From Flavicella sediminum (GTDB lineage Bacteria; Bacteroidota; Bacteroidia; Flavobacteriales; Flavobacteriaceae), in contig NZ_VDET01000015.1 in NCBI RefSeq assembly GCF_006381105.1, positions 1 to 64,000 of the forward strand: a stretch of 64,000 nucleotides of DNA, read 5' to 3'. This document shows, piece after piece, positions 58,417 to 64,000 of the stretch. The notes beneath the pieces are model-generated. The model had not been told where the DNA came from. It was given only the letters and a program-made list of their open reading frames with translations, and searched no databases. Every line of letters begins with the position of its first letter. The first letter of the stretch is position 1. The position numbers were made by a program, and so were the translations under genes.

Positions 58417-58542
58417 GAAAAGTAAAAAGTGAAAAGTGAAAAGTGAGAAGTGAAAAGCGAAAAGTGAAAAGCGAAAAGTGAGAAGTGAGAAGCGAAAAGT
58501 GAGAAGTGAGAAGTGAGAAGTGAGAAGTGAGAAGTGAGAAGT
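58417..58542. repeat. Heptanucleotide tandem array, 18 copies
   Basis: An uninterrupted array of 18 heptamers fitting GARAAGY (except copy 2, AAAAAGT); 126 bases. Copies 1-4 and several later ones read GAAAAGT, with GAAAAGC and GAGAAGT or GAGAAGC among them; the final six are all GAGAAGT. The reverse strand reads as ACTTCTC/ACTTTTC. It lies between moaE and the remnant at 58588. There are no spacers, so it is not a CRISPR array. The homogeneous end suggests recent slippage expansion there. Confidence 0.95.
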
Positions 58543-58587
58543 GAAGTCAATATTTTATTTTCAAAAAAAGCTAATCAATCATTTTTT

Positions 58588-58707
58588 TTAACTGTGTGAA
58601 ATATAGCCTTCTATTGAACTTATATAAACACTAGCTTTTTCAAAATTCGATTCGAAAGTTGAAATCAATTCTGGCTTTACTTGAAGTATTGCTATTTCTG
58701 TAATCAT
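58588..58707 (-). pseudogene. Truncated antibiotic-biosynthesis-monooxygenase-like gene (5' remnant)
   Basis: A 39-codon frame, reading MITEIAILQVKPELISTFES and continuing to SSIEGYISHS before a TAA. It matches, as I recall the family, the N-terminal third of small ABM-domain proteins (about 95-100 residues) that begin MITEIAILNVK and carry a similar SSxxGYIxHE stretch. The break falls where the family would continue with HELQ. Its lost 3' part would lie where the A/T spacer and the heptamer array now are, so deletion or replacement by the repeat is inferred. Start ATG at 58705-58707. It lies 5 bases past the MutS-like gene's stop and on the same strand. Confidence 0.65.
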
Positions 58708-58711
58708 AAAC

Positions 58712-60484
58712 TTAAACAATTTCCATTTTAGCCAATAAAAAAGAAGCATTCATATTTTGGCAAATACCCTTTTTTAATTTGTAGTCAAAAAACAATTCGT
58801 CGTTTACAATTTCTGCATCAAAATAATAATTACTTATTTGCTCGTAGGTTTCAGTTATTTCACACAGACTTAAATCGTGTGTTGCAATAATCCCAGTAGC
58901 ATTTGACTTTACTAATTTTTCCACAAACTTCTTTGAACCCAAAGCTTTATCTGTACTATTAGTTCCTTTTAAAATTTCATCCAAAACAATAAAATAATGT
59001 TCCTTTTTTAAGGTATCTACAATAAATTTCAAACGTGTCAATTCGGAAAAGAAATACGAAGAATCATCTGTCAAAGAATCACTTGTCCGCATACTGGTAA
59101 TTAATTTTACAGGATTATACGCAAACGAACTTGCACAAACCGGCAAACCTGAATTAGCCATCACAATACTTAAAGAAATTGTTCTTAAAAAAGTACTCTT
59201 CCCCGCCATATTTGCCCCAGTAATAATCAAAAAATTCTGCGCATCAATTTTACAAGTACTCGGAATTCTTTTTTCTTTTCTAATTAACGGATGCCCTAAT
59301 TTTTCAGCATTCAAAACAATAGCACTTTCATCTATTTCAGGAAAAACGAAATCTGCATGATTAAACACAAAATTTGCCAATGAGTTTTGTGCATCAAAAT
59401 AAGAGATTATTTCAAACCAAATTTCTACATGTTTTGCATAGGCATTGATCCACTTTTCTACCTTAGAACCGTTTTGTATATCCATTAAAAAAAGTCCATT
59501 CCCTACTATTGAAACCACTAGATTGTTTCGTTGATCTAAAGCATCTAAAGCTTTGGAGAATATTTTCACCAATTGCGAAGAAGGCAAGCCTTCTGCTTGA
59601 AGTGCTTTTGTTTTTTCTGTAATGGCATCTGCAACAAATTCTTGCGACTCAATATGCGCAATCAACTTGTAATATTGTTGAAAAGTACTTTTAGCCTGAC
59701 TCGCATCGGCAGAGAGTTTGGTGATATTTTTAAAATAAATACTCGAAATTCCCAACCCAATAAAAAACCAAATGGTTATAAAACTGAATTGCAAGTTTCC
59801 AAAGCTTACAAACCCAATTAAAAGTAGCGAAACACCTGAAAAAACTCTGGAAATTACTTGTGCTTTTTTAGGTAAAAAAGACTGATAGTTCCCTATCCAA
59901 TCCAATATAGTTTTTGGCAATACCTCAACTTTAATCATACTGGCCATGGCAGCAAACTCTTGACGCCAACTGGCTAATTTCGCCAATTCTTTTAAAGCCT
60001 TTTGTTTTTTAGGAATATTGAAATTCTCATTATTGGTTAAAACGGCCACCAACTTAGCTTTACCCGCTGTGGTCTTTGTTCTATTTAAATATTGAAAAAA
60101 GGAACCAATGCCAAACAAATCAATGTCGTAACTAAAAGCATGTTTTGGATTTACAAATTCTTCTCCTGCTTCTAGCTCTTTAAAATCGCCCGACAAAACC
60201 TGCAATTCCAATGCATTGATTTGCACCAACAATTCCAATCGATTTTTTTCTTGCTTTAACTTTAAATGTCTTTTTAAAAAGAATGAAAAAACAGCAACAC
60301 CTACAAGTCCACTAGCAATCATCAGCTCTGCATTTCCTGTATGGTAATAAATAAAAAATACAGCGATGCTAAAAATAGAAAACCGCAAAGCAGCCACAAG
60401 TTGTAAACTTTTAACGACCAATTTTAATTCTTTCTGAAATTTTTCTTTTTCAGTGGTATAAAATACTTCGGGACTTTTATTCAT
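58712..60484 (-). CDS. Membrane-anchored MutS-family ATPase
   Basis: A 590-residue protein that has two membrane hairpins (about 28-68 and 207-245) in the N-terminal half and a MutS C-terminal ATPase (about 390-590). Walker A is ITGANMAGKSTFLRT, with further motifs SYFFSELTRLKFIVDTLK, HYFIVLDEILKGTNSTDK (Walker B) and IIATHDLSLCE. The mismatch-recognising N-terminal domain of MutS1 is absent. It starts 1 base before the MobA-like stop, so the two are probably cotranscribed. It is common in Bacteroidota, and its role is unknown. Confidence 0.85.
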   Translation of the reverse strand: MNKSPEVFYTTEKEKFQKELKLVVKSLQLVAALRFSIFSIAVFFIYYHTGNAELMIASGLVGVAVFSFFLKRHLKLKQEKNRLELLVQINALELQVLSGDFKELEAGEEFVNPKHAFSYDIDLFGIGSFFQYLNRTKTTAGKAKLVAVLTNNENFNIPKKQKALKELAKLASWRQEFAAMASMIKVEVLPKTILDWIGNYQSFLPKKAQVISRVFSGVSLLLIGFVSFGNLQFSFITIWFFIGLGISSIYFKNITKLSADASQAKSTFQQYYKLIAHIESQEFVADAITEKTKALQAEGLPSSQLVKIFSKALDALDQRNNLVVSIVGNGLFLMDIQNGSKVEKWINAYAKHVEIWFEIISYFDAQNSLANFVFNHADFVFPEIDESAIVLNAEKLGHPLIRKEKRIPSTCKIDAQNFLIITGANMAGKSTFLRTISLSIVMANSGLPVCASSFAYNPVKLITSMRTSDSLTDDSSYFFSELTRLKFIVDTLKKEHYFIVLDEILKGTNSTDKALGSKKFVEKLVKSNATGIIATHDLSLCEITETYEQISNYYFDAEIVNDELFFDYKLKKGICQNMNASFLLAKMEIV

Positions 60485-61615
60485 TTATTTTTTTACGCTT
60501 AACTTTTTCACTGTTTTTTTTGCTACTTCAAATTCCTCAGGCGTATTGATATTTTGAATCAAATCATCAGTCACTTCAACAACTTCTACATCAGAATTGA
60601 TTAAAATTTTTCTAGGACAAGAATAACCCTGTGCTAAATATTGCAACAATATTGGGTAGGCTTTCGGTTCCCAAATAGTGACCAAAGGCTCCATAAAATC
60701 TTTACTTTTTCCTTTAATTGCGGTCGCTATTTTTTTAGAATTTCTTTTAGACAACAACTCTTGAACCAAGGCTTCATTTACAAAAGGCAAATCGGTAGCC
60801 AATACAATATAAGCCTTGTTTGGATCTTTCATAAAAGCAGAACAAATAGCTCCAAAGGGACCTAAGCCCACAAAAGCATCGCTAATGGTTTTATGTGTTT
60901 CAATTTTTTGATGCCCACGAACAGACACAAATGTCTCTATACCTTGACTCTCTAACAAACGTACCATAAAATCACGTTGTGGCTCGCCATGATAGTCTAA
61001 CAACCCCTTATCCGTTCCCATACGAACACTTTTACCTCCCGCTAAAACAACACCGTCTACTACAGGAATATTATTTTCTACCTGCTTCTTTACTTCTGCA
61101 ATAATAGCCTCTACATCCGTTAAATCGAACATAGGTAAATTTTTGCAATCTGGGAATTTTTCTAGCAAGCAATCAAAAATGGCAACCTCAGGACTTGTTT
61201 TTATAAAAAACTGAATATCCGAAATTTGATCTAATCGTTTATTAATTGAATTCTCTTTTTCCGGATCTAAAAACACAACTTGTTTTTTTCCTTCAAAATG
61301 ATTTCCATTGATACAAGTCAGATCGTATTGAGCAAAATGCAAGGGATTGTTGTATTTATTTTCTGAAATAACACCTGAAAAATTAAAATTTCCTGAAGTA
61401 TGAAAAGTATGTACATCAGTTGTAGGAGCTGTCAAGTCTTTGTTATGCGAAGCATCAACATAAGCAACTTTAGCAATTGCGTCTAATTTAGCTCCAATAG
61501 CCAAAACCAAATCTGAGATAACCCCACATTTTACGCCAACAAAAGACAATTCATTTGGAGCAAAAAAGCCGTTTGCTCTTTTGGTGATTTTTGTATGTTT
61601 GGAATGTTTTTTCAT
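60485..61615 (-). CDS. MobA-like nucleotidyltransferase with extra N-terminal domain
   Basis: A 376-residue protein. The C-terminal domain (about 185-370) is a molybdenum cofactor nucleotidyltransferase: VVDGVVLAGGKSVRMGTDKGLLDYHGEPQRDFMVRLL, GLGPFGAICSAFM, VLATDLPFVNEALVQELL and MEPLVTIWEPKAYPILLQYL. It should add GMP or CMP to molybdopterin. Residues 1-180 are a separate domain that I do not recognise. It starts with NELSFVGVKCGVISDLVL, which might be a MobB-type fold with its P-loop worn away (inference). It lies 5 bases past moaC. Confidence 0.83.
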   Translation of the reverse strand: MKKHSKHTKITKRANGFFAPNELSFVGVKCGVISDLVLAIGAKLDAIAKVAYVDASHNKDLTAPTTDVHTFHTSGNFNFSGVISENKYNNPLHFAQYDLTCINGNHFEGKKQVVFLDPEKENSINKRLDQISDIQFFIKTSPEVAIFDCLLEKFPDCKNLPMFDLTDVEAIIAEVKKQVENNIPVVDGVVLAGGKSVRMGTDKGLLDYHGEPQRDFMVRLLESQGIETFVSVRGHQKIETHKTISDAFVGLGPFGAICSAFMKDPNKAYIVLATDLPFVNEALVQELLSKRNSKKIATAIKGKSKDFMEPLVTIWEPKAYPILLQYLAQGYSCPRKILINSDVEVVEVTDDLIQNINTPEEFEVAKKTVKKLSVKK

Positions 61616-61620
61616 AAAAA

Positions 61621-62100
61621 TTAATTTGTTAATTTTATATCTGATTTACCACCCGTTTTTTCTAGAAGCTTTACTTCTTTGATAATCATTTTTTGTGAAA
61701 CCGCTTTGCACATATCATAAATTGTTAAAGCCGCAATATTCACACCCGTCAAAGCTTCCATCTCTACACCTGTTTTTCCTTCTATTTTAACGGTACAAAA
61801 AATTTCTATGTTTTCATTGTCTAGAATATCAATGGTAACATCTACTCCATTAATTAGCAAAGGATGACACATGGGAATCAATTCCGAGGTTTTTTTAACC
61901 GCTTGTATTCCTGCAATAATAGCCGTTTGAAATACAGGTCCCTTTTTTGTTTTTAAATCATTGTTCTCAAAAAGCGCAATAATTTCTTCTCCCAAAAACA
62001 TACGTGCCACCGCAGTAGCCTGACGCTTGGTTATTTTTTTTTCACCGACATCCACCATTTTAGGTTGGTTGTCTTTGTTTATATGTGTAAAATCACTCAC
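61621..62100 (-). CDS. moaC: Cyclic pyranopterin monophosphate synthase MoaC
   Basis: A 159-residue enzyme that completes the first step of molybdenum cofactor synthesis after MoaA. It has a GTG start reading MSDFTHINKDNQPKMVDVGEKKITKRQATA, then MCHPLLINGVDVTI, VKIEGKTGVEMEALTGVNIAALTIYDMCKAVSQKM, and the final KTGGKSD. All family features are present. Its start is 38 bases after the four-helix-bundle gene. Confidence 0.95.
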   Translation of the reverse strand: MSDFTHINKDNQPKMVDVGEKKITKRQATAVARMFLGEEIIALFENNDLKTKKGPVFQTAIIAGIQAVKKTSELIPMCHPLLINGVDVTIDILDNENIEIFCTVKIEGKTGVEMEALTGVNIAALTIYDMCKAVSQKMIIKEVKLLEKTGGKSDIKLTN

Positions 62101-62107
62101 TACTTTC

Positions 62108-62533
62108 GTTTTAGTTTTCAGTTTTCAGTGCTGAGTTTTTAATTATTCAAATTCTGTTGCGTTGTTTTAACTATTGCCGTCAGCATTCGTATTAATTCAT
62201 CTATATCCAATAATAAATGATCTACTTTCAACCTTGTCAATTCACTGTCATTTAATAATCGTAACCAATATTTAGTTTCTCTAGCTTCTTTAGATAAAAT
62301 TGACATTTTTGCAATAAAATCTTTTTTACTCTGCCCCGCCAAAGCTTCTTCTATATTCGCTCCAATCGAAGTGCCACTTCTTAAAAGCTGTTTCGATAAA
62401 ACAAATTCTTTTTCTACTAGTAATTCTTTATATAAAGAAATTATGCCTAACGAAAACTTGTAACTTTTAGTTTTAATAATACTTTCTTTCATAGCTTTTT
62501 TTTAACTCAAAACTAATAATTAAAAACTTAAAA
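62108..62533 (-). mobile_element. Putative heptamer- and inverted-repeat-bounded element with a four-helix-bundle gene
   Basis: The gene at 62139-62492 is flanked by period-7 DNA on both sides. On the minus strand the upstream side reads TTTTAAG, TTTTTAA, TTATTAG, TTTTGAG. The downstream side reads TAAAAAC, TCAGCAC, TGAAAAC, TGAAAAC, TAAAACG. The two sides are inverted relative to each other: AGTTTTTAATTATT at 62134-62147 occurs as its exact reverse complement at 62515-62528. Limits are set by the repeats, the moeA stop and the moaC start. No transposase lies inside. Mobility is an inference. Confidence 0.4.
62139..62492 (-). CDS. Four-helix-bundle protein (23S intervening/IVP family, TIGR02436 type)
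   Basis: A 117-residue helical protein with the family pattern: LVEKEFVLSKQLLRSGTSIGANIEEALAGQSKKDFIAKMSILSKEARETKYWLRLLNDSE. Relatives are encoded in intervening sequences of 23S rRNA and widely as lone genes in Bacteroidota; a related protein (Avd) serves diversity-generating retroelements. No reverse transcriptase is nearby. The role is unknown. It breaks the moeA-moaC order, has heptamer repeats on both sides, and shares its strand with them. Confidence 0.9.
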   Translation of the reverse strand: MKESIIKTKSYKFSLGIISLYKELLVEKEFVLSKQLLRSGTSIGANIEEALAGQSKKDFIAKMSILSKEARETKYWLRLLNDSELTRLKVDHLLLDIDELIRMLTAIVKTTQQNLNN

Positions 62534-63769
62534 CTATCTATAACGTAATATCGGAAAAGCTTCTCCTTTTTTAAATTCGTTTCTATCTTCAGGCAATTCA
62601 ATAAAGGCATCTGCTTCCACTAAATTAGCTAAATCTCCAGAGCCATTTCCTGTCTGCGGAACGGCAATTAAAACGCCATTTTCTTGTAACAGTTTTACTT
62701 GTAAGAAATAGGTCATAGAAGGTTTAAAAGCAAAATCTTCACTCAACTTAGCAATCGGCAAATCTAGAGACATGCCCATTGATTTTTTATACCAAGGATA
62801 AAAATATTTTAAACAATTTACATAGGTAGAAACAGGATTCCCTGGAAAGGCAAAAACAACCGTTTGTTTTTTAGACGTATTCTTATCTTCTTCTAATTCA
62901 CTCGTACTTAAAACAGCACTGCGTCCGAACCAAAAAGGTTTGCCAGGTCTTTGTTTTACCTTATGAAATAATTTCTCAACACCTAGTTCATTTAGCACCT
63001 CTGGGATATAATCGAACTTTCCTTTGCTTACTGCACCACTAAAAAGTAGCGTGTCATAATTCTTTAAAAACTGACTGATATTTTCCTTTAAACTCTCCTT
63101 ATCATCTGGCAAATGTGCCGTGTCTGCTTTTATTTGCAAAACCGACAATAAAGAAACAAGACTAAATACATTACTTCTTCGAATTTGATGTTCTAGCGGG
63201 ACTTCATCAACCCCTACCAATTCATTTCCTGTAGAAATAATCATTACTTTTGGCTGTCTCAAAACCTTTACATACGATTTTCCTACGGTTGCCAAAACAC
63301 CAATTTCAGCCGCGGTAATACACGTATTTTCATGAATTAAAATATCATTTATTTTTCTATCTTTTCCTTTGACATGTATATTTTGAAGTGACACGACGGA
63401 ACTTACGCTCACCGTAGCCATTCCATTTTCAATAGCAATCAACTCATAGGGAATGACAGCATCTGTGTTTTTTGGAAGAACCGCACCTGTCATAACTTCC
63501 AAACAATTTTCGAAATTTTCTAAAGTCATTTGTGGACTCCCAGCTGCCTGAACACCTTCAATTAAAAAACTTCTTTTACCGTTTTCAAAAGCAGCCGCAG
63601 AAATAGCAATTCCATCCATGCAAACTCTATCAAAGGGAGGAAAATCTCTATCGGCAACAATCGTTTCTTTTAAAACCTTGCCCAACGATTCTATAAAGGG
63701 TACCGTATCCACCCCAAAATATTGAGATTGACCAACAATAATGTCATAAGCTTCATCTACCGTAATCAT
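62534..63769 (-). CDS. moeA: Molybdopterin molybdotransferase MoeA
   Basis: A 411-residue enzyme that inserts molybdate into adenylated molybdopterin. It has MITVDEAYDIIVGQ, DFPPFDRVCMDGIAI, VMTGAVLPKNTDAVIPYEL, VMIISTGNELVGVDEVPLEHQIRRSNVFSL, KGKFDYIPEVLNELG and AFPGNPVSTYVNCLKYFYP, covering domains I to III in order. Domain IV closes with ENEF-type strands. The length is normal. It is upstream of the element at 62108-62533 and 7 bases after the partial gene at 63776. Confidence 0.97.
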   Translation of the reverse strand: MITVDEAYDIIVGQSQYFGVDTVPFIESLGKVLKETIVADRDFPPFDRVCMDGIAISAAAFENGKRSFLIEGVQAAGSPQMTLENFENCLEVMTGAVLPKNTDAVIPYELIAIENGMATVSVSSVVSLQNIHVKGKDRKINDILIHENTCITAAEIGVLATVGKSYVKVLRQPKVMIISTGNELVGVDEVPLEHQIRRSNVFSLVSLLSVLQIKADTAHLPDDKESLKENISQFLKNYDTLLFSGAVSKGKFDYIPEVLNELGVEKLFHKVKQRPGKPFWFGRSAVLSTSELEEDKNTSKKQTVVFAFPGNPVSTYVNCLKYFYPWYKKSMGMSLDLPIAKLSEDFAFKPSMTYFLQVKLLQENGVLIAVPQTGNGSGDLANLVEADAFIELPEDRNEFKKGEAFPILRYR

Positions 63770-63775
63770 GTACTT

Positions 63776-64000
63776 TTATTTTTTTGGCAATCTACTTACC
63801 ATTATTTTCAAAATTGACAAACCATAAGCCATCATCAAGGTTTGATAAAAAGTCCAAAAGAATATATTTCGAAACGTCAATTCAAAGGCATCTTTTGCTT
63901 CACCAAAAAAAGCCACATCTACATCGCCTGAAGTATGCTTCCAAAACTTAAAGCCCACTACAAAAATGAAGATGGTAATTGCGAAATTCAACAAACCAAA
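63776..64000 (-). CDS. Small membrane protein of unknown function (partial)
   Basis: The frame is open through the window edge, so the start may lie outside (a TTG at 63994 is possible). About 74 residues are visible with two membrane helices: LNFAITIFIFVVGFKFW and NIFFWTFYQTLMMAYGLSIL. A polar loop of about 25 residues (KHTSGDVDVAFFGEAKDAFE) separates them. It ends 6 bases before moeA, so an operon with the molybdenum cofactor genes is likely. No function can be assigned. Confidence 0.6.
   Translation of the reverse strand, partial: FGLLNFAITIFIFVVGFKFWKHTSGDVDVAFFGEAKDAFELTFRNIFFWTFYQTLMMAYGLSILKIMVSRLPKK

Noticed and set aside
58417-58542. CRISPR-like repeat array
   Set aside because: Units of 7 bases with no spacers and no cas genes nearby; it is a simple tandem repeat.
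58341-58550. Minus-strand ORF of 69 residues with repeated SHFSLLT units
   Set aside because: It is the heptamer array read in antisense plus antisense moaE; a 7-base repeat always gives a 7-residue repeat in any open frame. No start signal or homology is seen.
62139-62492. Diversity-generating retroelement (Avd-type protein)
   Set aside because: No reverse transcriptase, template repeat or variable target gene in the window; only the accessory-like fold is shared.

Overview
This window is a low-GC chromosome segment from a gliding-type marine-like Flavobacteriaceae bacterium (phylum Bacteroidota). The evidence is the type IX secretion and gliding genes (sprA, porT, a DUF5103 plug protein, remB), the short primary sigma factor without a long region 1.1, promoters of the Bacteroidota form (TTTG, 19 bases, TAnnTTTG), a complete Na+-translocating NADH:quinone reductase operon, a TamL-type BamA homologue and very AT-rich spacers. 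The genus cannot be fixed from the sequence alone. Nearly all of the window is ordinary conserved core genome with dense, well-preserved genes.

Layout. 1-250: 3' end of an insertion-sequence transposase. 374-2447: tRNA-Glu and rpsT behind two tandem consensus promoters, then proS, all on the minus strand. 2551-7538 (+): an unusual Tyr/Asn- and Ser-rich lipoprotein, a FadL-type porin, a three-domain NifU protein, menG/ubiE and porT. 7541-10904: an rRNA/tRNA methyltransferase divergent from tamL. 11063-21738 (+): housekeeping block with fbaA, accD, rpsO, pnp, rpoD, rpe, gpmI, a HAD-like protein, map and a methyltransferase, most of them separated by clear hairpin terminators. 21750-26381: a repeat-rich secreted protein, apbE, an OmpA lipoprotein, an EthD-like protein and an ABC-type ATPase. 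26447-32274 (-): nqrABCDEF. 32674-40966: T9SS plug protein, apaG, two uncharacterised or NRDE proteins, pabB, tilS and dsbD. 41038-57500 (-): remB, an acyltransferase, two TonB paralogues, vanZ, gcvH, the giant sprA, ruvA, maeB and queG. 57622-64000: molybdenum cofactor genes (moaD, moaE on +; a MobA-like protein, moaC, moeA on -) with a membrane MutS-like ATPase.

Genes that work together. SprA (outer-membrane translocon), its plug protein, PorT and RemB serve type IX secretion and gliding. ApbE flavinylates NqrB and NqrC of the Na+ pump. The TonB pair and the TonB-C-like head of RemB share one domain. moaC, moaD, moaE, moeA and the MobA-like protein make molybdenum cofactor.

Most unusual material. 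The molybdenum-cofactor region carries two related-looking heptanucleotide repeat tracts. One flanks a four-helix-bundle (23S intervening-protein type) gene, lies between moeA and moaC, and includes a perfect 14-bp inverted repeat on either side of the gene. The other is an 18-copy 7-bp array directly after moaE. It sits beside a 39-codon remnant of what looks like an antibiotic-biosynthesis-monooxygenase-type gene. I propose these as traces of one small repeat-bounded element family. Other points worth attention are AccD without its zinc-finger cysteines, RemB with a TonB-C-like domain fused to an outer-membrane protein, and a MobA protein with an unexplained N-terminal domain.
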